Of a stretch of DNA of 27,419 nt, positions 16,260 through 25,904 are shown one piece after another. The notes beneath the pieces are model-generated. The model saw only the letters and a program-made list of their open reading frames with translations, ran no database searches and had not been told where the DNA came from. The position numbers and the translations under genes are program-made. The DNA is from Bacteroidota bacterium (GTDB taxonomy: Bacteria > Bacteroidota > Ignavibacteria > UBA10030), in assembly GCA_003453835.1 (NCBI GenBank), contig DMMN01000200.1, positions 1-27,419 on the forward strand. The letters are read 5' to 3'. Each line of letters starts with the position of its first letter. The first letter of the stretch is position 1.

Positions 16260-17006
16260 ATGAACGTACTTCAAGACAAAGTCGCATTAGTCACCGGTGG
16301 TTCGCGTGGAATCGGCAAGGCCATTGCATTTGCTCTGGCGGATGAAGGGGCGCATGTCGCTGTTACCTATCGAAGTGCTGGGGCGGCGGCGGATGCGGTC
16401 GTGAAGGAGATTCAATCCAAAGGATGCAAGGGAGCCGGCTATCAATCTGACGCCAGGCAATTTGTTGACGCCCAGAACATCGTTGATGCTGTGGTGAAAG
16501 AGTTTGGCCGACTTGATGTCCTTGTCAACAACGCCGGAATCACAAAAGATGCGCTCCTGATGCGCATGAGCGAACAGGATTGGGATGACGTGCTCGATAC
16601 GAATCTCAAAGGTGCGTTTGCCTATTGCAAGGCCGTTTGCCGACAGATGATCACCCAGCGGGAGGGAAAGATCATCAATATTAGCTCAATTGCGGGTGTC
16701 ATTGGCAATGCAGGACAAACGAACTATGCCGCATCGAAGGCTGGCTTGATCGGAATGACAAAAACACTTGCAAAAGAGCTTGCTTCTCGCAACATTCAAG
16801 TCAATGCAATAGCGCCGGGATTCGTTGATACCGATATGACAGGAAAACTTACGCCGCAGCAAAAAGAGATGCTCTTGAACATCATCCCGATGAAGCGAAC
16901 GGCGAAACCGGAAGAGATTGCCGGCGTCGTTGTGTTCCTTGCGTCGTCCGCCGCAAGCTATATGACGGGGCAGGTCTTGTGTGTGGACGGCGGAATCGTA
17001 ATGTAA
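16260..17006 (+). CDS. fabG: 3-oxoacyl-ACP reductase
   Basis: NADPH-dependent ketoreductase of the short-chain dehydrogenase family, the first reduction of each elongation round. In 248 aa: cofactor motif TGGSRGIG (12-19), NNAG (90-93), and catalytic Ser143, Tyr156 and Lys160 (ISSIAG and YAASKAG). TDMTGKLTPQQKE and the C-terminal YMTGQVLCVDGGIVM are typical of FabG. 23 bases after fabD, 47 before acpP. Confidence 0.96.
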   Translation: MNVLQDKVALVTGGSRGIGKAIAFALADEGAHVAVTYRSAGAAADAVVKEIQSKGCKGAGYQSDARQFVDAQNIVDAVVKEFGRLDVLVNNAGITKDALLMRMSEQDWDDVLDTNLKGAFAYCKAVCRQMITQREGKIINISSIAGVIGNAGQTNYAASKAGLIGMTKTLAKELASRNIQVNAIAPGFVDTDMTGKLTPQQKEMLLNIIPMKRTAKPEEIAGVVVFLASSAASYMTGQVLCVDGGIVM

Positions 17007-17053
17007 CAATCCTCATTTCTTAACAACCGTCATTTTCTGAAAGGAGTTACCAC

Positions 17054-17290
17054 ATGGCAGATATCGAGAAGAAAGTAAAAGAGATTATTGTCTCCAAGCT
17101 GGGTGTTGACGAGGCACAGATTACACCGCAAGCCTCGTTCACCAATGACTTGGGAGCGGACTCTCTCGATACCGTCGAGCTTGTGATGGAGTTTGAGAAA
17201 GCTTTCAATGTCCAGATTCCCGACGAGGATGCGGAGAAGATCTCCACCGTAGGCGACGCAGTCAATTACTTGAAGACAAAGATTTCTTAA
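17054..17290 (+). CDS. acpP: Acyl carrier protein
   Basis: The 78-aa acidic carrier to which all fatty acid intermediates are attached. The phosphopantetheine attachment site is Ser37 in [14 protein letters not shown]. An AAAGGAG ribosome binding site sits eight bases before the ATG, one of the best in the window, in keeping with a highly expressed gene. It is followed by a hairpin and then fabF. Confidence 0.98.
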   Translation: MADIEKKVKEIIVSKLGVDEAQITPQASFTNDLGADSLDTVELVMEFEKAFNVQIPDEDAEKISTVGDAVNYLKTKIS

Positions 17291-17314
17291 CTGCGACATT
17301 TCCTCTGACGAGAG

Positions 17315-17343
17315 GGACGAGACGGAAGCCTGAGTCTTCGTCC
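17315..17343 (+). other. Intercistronic hairpin between acpP and fabF
   Basis: GGACGA-GAC paired with GTC-T-TCGTCC: nine base pairs with a single bulged T and a 10-base loop, in the 98-base gap after acpP. There is no run of T after it, so it is more likely an mRNA stabilising or processing structure, or a weak attenuator, than a full terminator. Confidence 0.45.
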
Positions 17344-17388
17344 AACCTTAATTCTTAGCCGCCAAGAGCGACTAGGAGGACAACAACC

Positions 17389-18648
17389 ATGGCGTTTGAC
17401 GGACAGAAGCGTAGAGTCGTGATCACAGGGATGGGTGCGGTAACGCCCATCGGCTTGAGCGTGCGAGAGTACTGGCAAAGCCTGCTCGATGGAAAGAGCG
17501 GCGCCGGGCCGATTACGTACTTCGATACGGCTCAGTACGACACAAAGTTCGCCTGTGAGGTGAAAGGCTTCGATCCGCTGAAGTTCATGGATCGGAAGCT
17601 GTCGCAGCGAACAGATCCGTTTACGCAGTTTGCGCTCGCTGCCGCCGAAATGGCAATCACCGATGCGGGATTGAATCTGGAGCAGGAGAATCGGGAGCGG
17701 ATCGGCGTCGTCGTCGGTTCCGGAATCGGTGGCATGTGGACGTATCATCGCCAACAGGAGACGATTTGGGAAACGAAGGGGCCTCATCGCATCAGCCCGT
17801 TCTTCATCCCGATGATGATCTCCGACATTGCCCCGGGTCGCATCTCGATGAAATACGGCCTCAAGGGTCCCAACTACGCGACAACGTCCGCCTGTGCCAC
17901 GTCGTCGCACGCGGTCGGGGATGCGTTCATCCTCATTCAACGTGGCGATGCCGACGTGATGGTGACAGGAGGCGCCGAATCGTCGATCTGTCCGATGGGC
18001 ATCGGTGGGTTCAACGCCATGAAGGCCCTTTCAACACGAAACGATGCGCCACAGAAGGCAAGCCGGCCGTTCGACAAAGGTCGCGACGGTTTTGTGATGG
18101 GGGAGGGCTCCGGGATCCTTATTCTCGAGGAGTTGAGCCACGCGCTCAGCCGCGGCGCTCGCATCTATGCCGAGCTTGCCGGGATCGGCTTTACCGCGGA
18201 TGCTCACCACATCACGGAACCCGCGCCGGGTGGAGAAGGAGCGGTACGTTCGATGCGGGCGGCGATCAAGGATGCCGGTGTTCCATCCGATGCGGTCAGT
18301 TACATCAACACGCACGGGACGTCGACCCCCGTGGGCGACAGGAGCGAAACTGCCGCCATCAAAACAGTTTTTGGAGAGCACGCAAAGAAACTGGCCGTCA
18401 ACTCGACCAAGTCAATGATCGGACACTTGCTTGGTGCCGCGGGAGCCGTGGAGGCTATCGCAACAGTCATGTCCATCTACGAAAACAAAGTTCATCCGAC
18501 AATCAACTACGAGACCCCCGACCCCGAATGCGACCTGAACTACATTCCCAACACGTCACAGGATTGGGAGATCAACGTAGCGATCAGTAACACCTTCGGG
18601 TTCGGCGGCCACAACGCTTCCTTGTTGATCAAGAAATACCAAGCGTAG
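17389..18648 (+). CDS. fabF: Beta-ketoacyl-ACP synthase II
   Basis: Elongates acyl-ACP with malonyl-ACP. The 419-aa enzyme has the KAS I/II triad Cys169 (TSACATSSHAVG), His309 (NTHGTSTPVGD) and His346 (KSMIGHLLGAAGAVE). The C-terminal NTFGFGGHNASLLI loop is typical of FabF. AGGAGG lies nine bases before the ATG. KAS II is favoured over KAS I by length, motifs and its place next to acpP. Confidence 0.97.
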   Translation: MAFDGQKRRVVITGMGAVTPIGLSVREYWQSLLDGKSGAGPITYFDTAQYDTKFACEVKGFDPLKFMDRKLSQRTDPFTQFALAAAEMAITDAGLNLEQENRERIGVVVGSGIGGMWTYHRQQETIWETKGPHRISPFFIPMMISDIAPGRISMKYGLKGPNYATTSACATSSHAVGDAFILIQRGDADVMVTGGAESSICPMGIGGFNAMKALSTRNDAPQKASRPFDKGRDGFVMGEGSGILILEELSHALSRGARIYAELAGIGFTADAHHITEPAPGGEGAVRSMRAAIKDAGVPSDAVSYINTHGTSTPVGDRSETAAIKTVFGEHAKKLAVNSTKSMIGHLLGAAGAVEAIATVMSIYENKVHPTINYETPDPECDLNYIPNTSQDWEINVAISNTFGFGGHNASLLIKKYQA

Positions 18649-18653
18649 GAAAT

Positions 18654-18670
18654 CCCCGGACATCCCGGGG
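18654..18670 (+). other. Hairpin between fabF and rnc
   Basis: CCCCGG / CCGGGG, perfect 6-bp stem with a 5-base loop, five bases after the fabF stop. No T tract follows, so transcription should continue into rnc. Possibly a short 3'-end or leader structure. Confidence 0.4.
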
Positions 18671-18695
18671 TCGATTGTAGGCTGAATGGAGTGGA

Positions 18696-19526
18696 GTGTG
18701 TGTGTTCAGAACGCTCGGAAGACTCTTCAGTCAACTAATTCCATTTCTCCGCCCCTCTCATCGCGCAGCCGATGTCGAAGCGCTCGTTTCCACCCTCGAA
18801 GGGAAACGATTTGATTTCACCCGCTTCGAGACAACCATCGGCTATCACCCCGCCAACTGGCATCTCTTCATCGAATCGCTCCTCCATCGGTCCTACCTCC
18901 AATACGTGGGCGAACGGTGGAAATCGAACGAGCGTCTGGAATTCCTGGGGGATGCCGTGCTGAATTGCCTTGTCGCAGAACATCTCTACGCGTCCTACCC
19001 TGATATGGAAGAGGGGGACTTGACGAAAGTCCGATCCCGCCTCGTCAACCGCAAGACGTTGGCGCAACGAGCGAAGGACCTGAGGCTCTCCGATTTTCTC
19101 CTGCTGAGCTCCAGCGCCGTGCAATCGATCGAAGGCGGCTCGGAATCCATTCTTTCCGATGCCTTCGAGGCGATCATCGGTGCCATCTACCTGGATGGGG
19201 GGATCGATGCGGCGCGCGAGTTCGTTCGCCGCTCGCTGATTTCAAACGCCCTCGTCGTCAGCTCCGCATTGACCGACGACAACTACAAGAGCGCGCTGCT
19301 GGAGTATTCACAGGCCCGCTCCTTGGGCGTTCCTCGATATACGATCGTGCGCGAAGAAGGTCCTGATCACGATCGTCGCTTCACGGTGGAGGTGTTTCTC
19401 GGCTCCGAGAGCCATGGCACCGGAAGCGGACGAAGTAAGAAAGATGCCGAACAGGCTGCTGCCGCCCAGGCGCTGGAGCGGATCAGCGGTGCGAACGGCC
19501 AACTTCTAGCCCCGAACGGATTGTGA
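18696..19526 (+). CDS. rnc: Ribonuclease III
   Basis: Double-strand-specific endoribonuclease that matures rRNA and some mRNAs. In 276 aa the signature [14 protein letters not shown] (78-90) supplies Glu82 and Asp86, and [15 protein letters not shown] supplies the second acidic pair. A dsRNA-binding domain closes the protein: [20 protein letters not shown]...[19 protein letters not shown]. The N-terminus is about 40 residues longer than in E. coli RNase III. Starts are all GTG: 18696 as given or 18702, each with GGAG close upstream. rnc after fabF is the common order in this phylum. Confidence 0.96.
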   Translation: MCVFRTLGRLFSQLIPFLRPSHRAADVEALVSTLEGKRFDFTRFETTIGYHPANWHLFIESLLHRSYLQYVGERWKSNERLEFLGDAVLNCLVAEHLYASYPDMEEGDLTKVRSRLVNRKTLAQRAKDLRLSDFLLLSSSAVQSIEGGSESILSDAFEAIIGAIYLDGGIDAAREFVRRSLISNALVVSSALTDDNYKSALLEYSQARSLGVPRYTIVREEGPDHDRRFTVEVFLGSESHGTGSGRSKKDAEQAAAAQALERISGANGQLLAPNGL

Positions 19527-19531
19527 CTATC

Positions 19532-22432
19532 ATGAATTTCATCAGTGAAGAACGCAGCTTTCAATCCAGACACATCGGTCCCGACCGAAGCGAATGTGCG
19601 GAAATGCTCGAGACAATCGGTGCTCCATCGCTGAACGCGCTGATCGACGAGACGATTCCCGGCACGATTCGCGTCGGCCATAATCTGGATCTCCCTGCCC
19701 CGATAAGCGAACACGCGTATCTTCAATTGTTGAGGACCACCGCCCGGAAGAACAAGGTGCTCAGATCGTATCTCGGCCAGGGGTACAACGCGACCGTCAC
19801 GCCTGGCGTCATCCAGCGCAATATCTTCGAGAATCCGGGTTGGTACACGCAATACACTCCGTATCAGCCCGAGATTGCACAGGGAAGGCTTGAGGCATTG
19901 CTGACGTTTCAAACGATGGTGATGGACCTGACGGCCATGGAAGTGGCAAACGCCTCGCTTCTGGATGAGGGAACCGCTGCCGCTGAGGCAATGACGATGG
20001 CTCACACGCTCGCAAACAGAAGGACCAATGGAACGCACGCGAACAAGTTCTTTGTCTCCGATCAGTGCCTTCGCCAGACGATCGATGTTATCAAGACGCG
20101 CGCCCAACCCCTCGGCTTTGAAATCATTGTCGGCAAGTGCGAGTCGGCCGCACTGGACGCAACGTATTTCGGCATCCTCCTTCAGTATCCTGCTGAGGAT
20201 GGAGCGGTGGTGGATTATCGGGAGTTCATCGGGCGGGCGCACGCTGTCGGTGCACTCGTGATCGTGGCGGCAGACATCCTGAGCCTGGCTCTCCTCACTC
20301 CACCTGGTGAGTTCGGCGCAGACGTGGTGGTCGGCAATTCTCAACGTTTCGGAGTGCCGTTGGGTTATGGTGGGCCGCATGCCGGGTTTTTCGCGACAAA
20401 GAACGAGTACATTCGACATATGCCCGGCCGCATCATCGGCGTGTCAATTGATGCACAGAACAACCGCGCGTACCGGATGACCCTGCAGACCCGGGAGCAG
20501 CATATCCGCCGAGAGAAGGCCACGTCCAACATCTGCACGGCGCAGGCGTTGCTTGCCATCATGGCGGGAATGTACGCTGTCTATCACGGTGCCGAAGGAC
20601 TCCAACAAATCGCCTCCCGCGTTCACACGCTTGCAGCGATCCTTGACACGGAACTCAAAGAACTGGGCTTCGTTCAGTTGAATGGGGTGTATTTCGATAC
20701 GGTGAAAATCCAGGCATCGAGCGAGCTTACGGCGAGCATCCACAAATTCGCCGTCGAGGCCGGATACAACTTCAGAGCGATCGATGGAAACCACATCGGA
20801 ATCTCCCTCGATGAAACAACGGAGATCGAAGACATTGCCGCTATCAAGAGCATCTTCGCCTTCGCGCGGGGAGTTACGACGAAGCTCGTCGACCTCGACA
20901 AGAAGTATGGTAGCGAAGAGAGGATGATGCCTGAGCCATTCAGAAGAAGAAGCACATACCTCCAACACCCGGTTTTCAAGACCTATCATTCTGAAACCGA
21001 GATGATGCGGTACATCAAATCGTTGGAGAATCGAGACCTCTCGCTTACACACTCAATGATTCCCCTGGGTTCGTGTACGATGAAGTTAAACGCGGCAACG
21101 GAACTGATACCGGTTACCTGGCCGGAGTTCGGCCAGTTGCATCCTTTCGTCCCCGTTGATCAAGCTGCCGGCTATCACCAGATCTTTGGAGAGCTGGAAG
21201 CTGCGTTGCGCAAAGTGACGGGATTCGCCGGCTGCTCCCTTCAGCCGAACTCCGGCGCTCAGGGAGAATTCACCGGACTGCTCGTGATTCGCGCGTATCA
21301 CGCAGATCGAGCTCAAGCACATCGAACCGTTGCGCTGATCCCCTCGTCTGCCCACGGGACCAATCCTGCAAGCGCGGTCATGGCGGGGATGGAGGTGGTT
21401 GTCGTGAAGTGCGATGAAATGGGAAACATCGATCTTGACGACCTCCGCACGAAGGCTTCCACCCACCGCGAGACTCTTGCGGCATTGATGGTAACCTACC
21501 CATCCACGCACGGTGTATTCGAGGAGCGGATCAAGGAGATCTGCGATGTTGTTCATCAGCACGGAGGACTCGTGTACATGGATGGCGCCAACCTCAATGC
21601 GCAAGTCGGCCTGACGAGTCCGGCCGCTATCGGCGCTGATGTCTGTCATATCAATCTTCACAAGACGTTTGCCATCCCGCACGGTGGAGGCGGTCCGGGG
21701 ATGGGCCCGATCTGTGTCGCTTCACACCTTGTGCCGTACCTGCCGGGACATCCGCTTGTGAAGACAGGCGGATCGAAAGCAATCACTGCAGTCTCGTCAG
21801 CCCCATGGGGGAGTCCGAGCATTCTCTTGATTTCGTTTGCCTACATCAAGATGCTCGGTGCGAGAGGATTAGCCGATGCGACAAGATACGCCATCCTCAA
21901 CGCGAACTACCTGAAGGCGAGGCTCGAAAAACACTATCCGGTTTTGTACGAAGGGGGCGCCGGAAGAGTTGCCCACGAGTTCATTCTGAACATGAAGGAG
22001 TTCAAGCAGTCGGCCAACATCGAAGTGGAAGATATCGCGAAGCGCCTGATGGACTACGGCTTTCACGCTCCGACCGTTTCATTCCCTGTGCCCGGAACAT
22101 TGATGATCGAGCCGACGGAAAGCGAATCGAAAGCTGAGTTGGATCGGTTTGCCGATGCACTCATCGCTATTCGAGTGGAGATTCAAGAAATTATCGATGG
22201 ACGAGCGGACCGGTCAGACAATGTTCTGAAGAACGCACCGCATCCGGCGCACGAGGTAACGCGTGACGAGTGGAAACATCCCTACTCACGCACCAAGGCG
22301 GCCTATCCGTTGCCGTTTGTAAGGAATAGAAAGTTCTGGCCGCCGACGAGCAGAATCAATAACACCTACGGCGATCGGAACATCGCCTGCTCCTGTCCGC
22401 CGATGGAAGAATACTCCGGTGCAACGGCGTAG
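19532..22432 (+). CDS. gcvP: Glycine dehydrogenase (decarboxylating), P-protein
   Basis: PLP enzyme of the glycine cleavage system: decarboxylates glycine and passes aminomethyl to lipoyl-GcvH. The full-length fused form (966 aa) has both halves: the N-terminal half ([23 protein letters not shown]-like [30 protein letters not shown]) and the C-terminal catalytic half ([20 protein letters not shown], and [21 protein letters not shown] with PLP-binding Lys711). The ATG at 19532 lies five bases after the rnc stop; an alternative GTG at 19523 overlaps it as GTGA. GcvT and GcvH are not in the window. Probably transcribed from the fab-rnc operon. A 168-base gap without visible features follows. Confidence 0.97.
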   Translation: MNFISEERSFQSRHIGPDRSECAEMLETIGAPSLNALIDETIPGTIRVGHNLDLPAPISEHAYLQLLRTTARKNKVLRSYLGQGYNATVTPGVIQRNIFENPGWYTQYTPYQPEIAQGRLEALLTFQTMVMDLTAMEVANASLLDEGTAAAEAMTMAHTLANRRTNGTHANKFFVSDQCLRQTIDVIKTRAQPLGFEIIVGKCESAALDATYFGILLQYPAEDGAVVDYREFIGRAHAVGALVIVAADILSLALLTPPGEFGADVVVGNSQRFGVPLGYGGPHAGFFATKNEYIRHMPGRIIGVSIDAQNNRAYRMTLQTREQHIRREKATSNICTAQALLAIMAGMYAVYHGAEGLQQIASRVHTLAAILDTELKELGFVQLNGVYFDTVKIQASSELTASIHKFAVEAGYNFRAIDGNHIGISLDETTEIEDIAAIKSIFAFARGVTTKLVDLDKKYGSEERMMPEPFRRRSTYLQHPVFKTYHSETEMMRYIKSLENRDLSLTHSMIPLGSCTMKLNAATELIPVTWPEFGQLHPFVPVDQAAGYHQIFGELEAALRKVTGFAGCSLQPNSGAQGEFTGLLVIRAYHADRAQAHRTVALIPSSAHGTNPASAVMAGMEVVVVKCDEMGNIDLDDLRTKASTHRETLAALMVTYPSTHGVFEERIKEICDVVHQHGGLVYMDGANLNAQVGLTSPAAIGADVCHINLHKTFAIPHGGGGPGMGPICVASHLVPYLPGHPLVKTGGSKAITAVSSAPWGSPSILLISFAYIKMLGARGLADATRYAILNANYLKARLEKHYPVLYEGGAGRVAHEFILNMKEFKQSANIEVEDIAKRLMDYGFHAPTVSFPVPGTLMIEPTESESKAELDRFADALIAIRVEIQEIIDGRADRSDNVLKNAPHPAHEVTRDEWKHPYSRTKAAYPLPFVRNRKFWPPTSRINNTYGDRNIACSCPPMEEYSGATA

Positions 22433-22600
22433 AAGCTCGCCGCAACTCCCTGACACGGAGTCGCGCTGCTTCAAGGAGCCGTCTGCAGAGCGTCAGCCGG
22501 ATAAGCTTTGTTCAAAGGGTTTACCGCGCTTTCGGGTGGTCACGCAACGTGTAGGTGACGATGGGTTGGACCGGACATCTAACTGGAGCCGAATATCCTG

Positions 22601-23011
22601 ATGCCAATAGTTGACGATAATGGGATCCGTCAAGTTCTGAAGGAGACACGAACGATTGCCGTCGTTGGAGCTTCACCGAAACCGTGGCGCGACAGCGGTA
22701 GCATTGCGCAGTTTCTCGTCAATAAGGGGTATACTGTTATTCCTGTGAATCCGAACTACGAGGAGGTGATCGGCTTGAAGTGCTACCCGACCCTCAAGTC
22801 TGTCCCGGTGAGGATCGACATGGTGGACATTTTCCGCCGGTCGAAAGAAGTCTTGCCGATCGTGAAAGAAGCGATCGAGATCGGTGCCAAAACGATTTGG
22901 ATGCAGCTCGAGGTGGAGGATGAAGCAGCAGCCGCGCTCGCGGAGAAAGCCGGACTCCGGGTAATTATGGATCGATGCATTGCCATTGAACATCGCCATG
23001 TGATGAAATAG
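22601..23011 (+). CDS. CoA-binding protein (YccU-like)
   Basis: A 136-aa Rossmann-fold protein of the CoA_binding_2 (YccU) family, related to the N-terminal domain of succinyl-CoA synthetase alpha. Seen: IAVVGASPKPWRDS (19-32, the nucleotide loop), VIPVNPNYEEVIG, IDMVDIFRRSKEVLPIV, IWMQLEV and the C-terminal MDRCIAIEHRH. It probably binds CoA or a similar nucleotide; the function is unknown. Start ATG at 22601; a terminator follows. Confidence 0.9.
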   Translation: MPIVDDNGIRQVLKETRTIAVVGASPKPWRDSGSIAQFLVNKGYTVIPVNPNYEEVIGLKCYPTLKSVPVRIDMVDIFRRSKEVLPIVKEAIEIGAKTIWMQLEVEDEAAAALAEKAGLRVIMDRCIAIEHRHVMK

Positions 23012-23030
23012 AAGTCTCCGATCGTGAGCC

Positions 23031-23066
23031 AATCCCTTCCCGCGTGGGCGGAGGGGTTTTTTATTT
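23031..23066 (+). terminator. Rho-independent terminator after the CoA-binding gene
   Basis: AATCCCTTC pairs with GGAGGGGTT (nine pairs, two of them G-U) and a run of six T follows, 20 bases after the stop codon. It separates this gene from the Omp85 gene, whose ATG is at 23085. Confidence 0.75.
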
Positions 23067-23084
23067 CAAGCGGGGAATCTGAGG

Positions 23085-24371
23085 ATGCGTATGTGGCGAC
23101 TGATGACGGTGTTGTTGTTCACGACCCTCCGGGCAGAGGAGCCGACGGATTCCGTCCTGTATGTTCGGCAGATCGTGATTGTGGGGAACGAGACGACAAA
23201 GGAACATGTCATTTTGCGGGAAATGTCGCTAAAGGTCGGCCACCGGCTGACCATGGCCTCCCTGGAGCACGATCAGAAGCGCATCTATAGCCTCCAGCTT
23301 TTCACCAGAGTGGATCTTGACTACGAGACAGATGGAGATCAAGCGACGCTCTACGTGCGTGTTGCAGAGAGATGGTACATCTTTCCCATCCCGATTCTCG
23401 GCTTCAAATATCGTGATACAAAGAAATTCTTCTATGGCCTCGGATTCATCCATGAGAATTTTCGCGGACGGAACGAGAAGCTGGTCGCCTCTTTTGCCCT
23501 CGGATTTGATCGTTGGGTCAGCCTCGCCTATCAGAATCCGAAGCTGACCGATGGCGACGATATATTCTTTCGAGGATACGTCACCTACAGCAGCGTTCAG
23601 AACCAAAACGTCGCACAGGGCTTGTACCAACAGAAGGTGTTTGCGGGGAGCGTCACAGTTGGAAAGCGATTCGGACTGTACCAGACTGCGCTCGGCATTG
23701 CAGGGTATGAGGATTGGAGAATCTCTGACCCGCGAGCCGGGAGAACCGTTTCTCTGAGTGGTCGGGACAGATTTCTCATGGTCGGCTGGCGCTATACCCT
23801 TGACACGAGGGATCTAAGGGAATATCCCACCAGCGGCCATTACCTCTCCATCTCGGCCAGCAAATTCGGTTTTGGAGAATCCGAAGTGAATCTGTATCGT
23901 GCCGGATATGATTTGCGCGGATTCACATTGGTGACCGGAGACATTGTTCTTGGCGTAAGGACATTCGGGAATCTTGTTCGGGGAGGCGTGTCGCCAAACT
24001 ATCTGCACTCCTATTTCGGCTACGATGAGCGGATTCGTGGCCACTTCAAGTCGGTTCTGGAAGGGGAGAGTCTCGTTGGGGGGAACGCCGAGGTGCGGTT
24101 CCCGATTCTCTCGCCCCGCTACGTCGAGGTCTCGACGAAATTTCTTCCTCCTGAATTCAGCGTGTGGCGATACGGATTGTCCGTCGGCGTATTTGCGGAC
24201 GGGGGCAAGACGTGGTATCGCACCCAGTCGTTTGGAACCGCCCCCTGGTACTCGGGAGCCGGGGCGGGCGTACATTTCCTGCTACCGTATAGCCTGATCC
24301 TGCGAACGGAGTATGCCGTCAATAACCTTGGGAAAGGCGAATTCGTGTTGGATTTCGGATCGTCCTTCTAG
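23085..24371 (+). CDS. Omp85-family outer membrane protein (single POTRA plus barrel)
   Basis: A 428-aa outer-membrane protein of the BamA/TamA (Omp85) superfamily. A signal peptide (about 1-18) is followed by one POTRA-like domain (about 25-97: VRQIVIVGNETTKEHVILREM...LYSLQLFTRVDLDYE...LYVRVAERW). A beta-barrel of about 330 residues follows, with many alternating aromatic strands, an ERIRGHF segment resembling the conserved RGF/Y loop motif, and a C-terminal Phe (LDFGSSF), as in outer membrane proteins. BamA has five POTRA domains, so this is a small paralogue, perhaps for secretion or lipid insertion. GAGG abuts the ATG and GGGG lies 10 bases upstream. rsmE begins 3 bases after it. Confidence 0.85.
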   Translation: MRMWRLMTVLLFTTLRAEEPTDSVLYVRQIVIVGNETTKEHVILREMSLKVGHRLTMASLEHDQKRIYSLQLFTRVDLDYETDGDQATLYVRVAERWYIFPIPILGFKYRDTKKFFYGLGFIHENFRGRNEKLVASFALGFDRWVSLAYQNPKLTDGDDIFFRGYVTYSSVQNQNVAQGLYQQKVFAGSVTVGKRFGLYQTALGIAGYEDWRISDPRAGRTVSLSGRDRFLMVGWRYTLDTRDLREYPTSGHYLSISASKFGFGESEVNLYRAGYDLRGFTLVTGDIVLGVRTFGNLVRGGVSPNYLHSYFGYDERIRGHFKSVLEGESLVGGNAEVRFPILSPRYVEVSTKFLPPEFSVWRYGLSVGVFADGGKTWYRTQSFGTAPWYSGAGAGVHFLLPYSLILRTEYAVNNLGKGEFVLDFGSSF

Positions 24372-24374
24372 CAT

Positions 24375-25091
24375 ATGGACTACTTCTTCGTGGACGCGGA
24401 CGATGTGCATGGAGGTGCCTTGGTGATTCGAGGGGACGAGTACAAGCATCTTGCGCGTGTTCTGCGAAAGAAGGTTGGCGACCACATCAGAGTGACCGAC
24501 GGGAATGACAACGCATATGAAGTTGTCATCCGGGGCTTCGACCGGTCCGGCGTAGAGTGTGAAATTCTCGACGTGCAACATCGGGTGAATGAGCCGAAGA
24601 ATAATGTCACGCTGGCCGTCTCGTTGCTCAAGAATCCGGCCCGCTTCGATTTTCTTGTGGAGAAGGCGACCGAACTGGGTGTCCGTGCCCTCATACCGTT
24701 CGTCTCGGAGCGGACCATCCCGAAGCACGAAAAGCACCCCAGGCTGGAGAAGATCGCTCTCGCTTCGATGAAACAGTGTGGTCGTTCTTATCTGCCGAAG
24801 ATATTCGTCCTCTCGAGATTCGAAGCTGTTGTGCGACACGCCAGGGAATTTGACCTGAGGCTGATTCCTCATGAGAAGACCGAGCAGTCGCAATTCATCG
24901 GTTCAGTCCTTCAACATCACCCCGGTGCGAAATCGGTTCTGATCATGATCGGTCCGGAAGGAGGGTTTGCCGAAGGTGAGATGAGTTTGGCTGCTGAGCA
25001 TCGGTTTGTCCCGATTTCCCTGGGACCCCGCCGGCTTCGATCAGAGACGGCAGCACTCTCGACATTGAGCTGGGTGGTGGGGGGATGGTAG
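24375..25091 (+). CDS. rsmE: 16S rRNA (uracil1498-N3)-methyltransferase
   Basis: SPOUT-class methyltransferase that modifies U1498 of 16S rRNA with S-adenosylmethionine. The 238-aa protein has the PUA-like N-terminal part (DEYKHLARVLRKKVGDHIRVTDG, 21-43) and the knotted C-terminal half with ATELGVRALIPFVSERT, MIGPEGGFAEGE and ISLGPRRLRSETAAL. Length is normal. Start ATG at 24375, three bases after the Omp85 gene. The 172 bases between its stop and the converging fchA show no convincing terminator. Confidence 0.95.
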   Translation: MDYFFVDADDVHGGALVIRGDEYKHLARVLRKKVGDHIRVTDGNDNAYEVVIRGFDRSGVECEILDVQHRVNEPKNNVTLAVSLLKNPARFDFLVEKATELGVRALIPFVSERTIPKHEKHPRLEKIALASMKQCGRSYLPKIFVLSRFEAVVRHAREFDLRLIPHEKTEQSQFIGSVLQHHPGAKSVLIMIGPEGGFAEGEMSLAAEHRFVPISLGPRRLRSETAALSTLSWVVGGW

Positions 25092-25263
25092 GAAATCGAA
25101 AGGATCTCCATCGAGGGCGGAATCACGAGTTCTCACGCGCGCTCACTGCCTTGGGGAATAAGACTTCTGTGCGGTCTTCGTCCTTCAGGAGTGTCCCCTC
25201 CGACGATGAGCGACGCAGTGCAATCCGTTGATGTAGTCCGCCGGTGGTAATCAGCAAGACAAC

Positions 25264-25890
25264 CTACCCGAGGGACCGACCTACAATTGCGAGCACATCA
25301 TCTCTTGCCAGAGTGACGCGCATTGCACAGTTTTCCATCATCTCTCTGGTTTGCCGCACAGATTCTTCATCCTTCAGCGAAGCAAGATTAATCCTCACGT
25401 TCAGTGCGGCGCCCTCACAAGCCGCGTGTAGCATCAACGCCGCAACTCCGGCGTCCGTGATCGAGTTCTTGTTTCCCCTTTCCGCAACAATCCGGACGAG
25501 TCCGAGTGCCCGTTCACTGAGCCGCATGACATCGAGAGGCACCAAGGTCGCTCTCTTCGTTGCTTCCTGAATTGCCGCGGACCTCGCCTCTTGTTGTCCT
25601 TCCGTCTCTTTCGGCAATCCGAAGGCCGCCATGACGTTGTTGAACGCGATCGAGTCTTCATCGATCAGTTGGGAAAGCTCCATCCGCAATTCCTCAGATT
25701 GCTGTAAGACAGACTCCATTTCCTGGCGGACATCAGCATATTTCTTTTTGCCGATGGTCAATCGGCATACCATCGACGTCAAGGCCGCACCGATGGCGCC
25801 GGCAAGCGCCGAGACGCTGCCGCCCCCCGGGGCCGGCGAGCTCGAGGCAAGCTCATCGAGGAATTCATTCATCGGTTTCGTTGCAAGCAT
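25264..25890 (-). CDS. fchA: Formimidoyltetrahydrofolate cyclodeaminase
   Basis: Releases ammonia from 5-formimino-tetrahydrofolate to give 5,10-methenyl-THF, the last step of this branch of histidine degradation. 208 aa with FLDELASSSPAPGGGSVSALAGAIGAAL near the N-terminus (the conserved PAPGGGS loop), KRATLVPLDVMRLSERAL, and SITDAGVAALMLHAACEGAALNVRINL. The ATG at 25890 is chosen: AAGGAG sits nine bases upstream, while the in-frame TTG at 25908 lies before that site. The ribosome binding site overlaps the ftcD stop codon, so the genes are coupled. FchA and FtcD are separate proteins, unlike the fused animal enzyme. Confidence 0.93.
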   Translation of the reverse strand: MLATKPMNEFLDELASSSPAPGGGSVSALAGAIGAALTSMVCRLTIGKKKYADVRQEMESVLQQSEELRMELSQLIDEDSIAFNNVMAAFGLPKETEGQQEARSAAIQEATKRATLVPLDVMRLSERALGLVRIVAERGNKNSITDAGVAALMLHAACEGAALNVRINLASLKDEESVRQTREMMENCAMRVTLARDDVLAIVGRSLG

Positions 25891-25904
25891 TGCCGGTCGC
25901 TCCT

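Noticed and set aside
22433..22600. tRNA-like GTTCAAA sequence after gcvP
   Set aside because: No cloverleaf can be drawn: acceptor, D and anticodon stems are missing.
25092..25263. Bidirectional terminator between rsmE and fchA
   Set aside because: Only an AAGAC/GTCTT pairing is visible, too weak to call.
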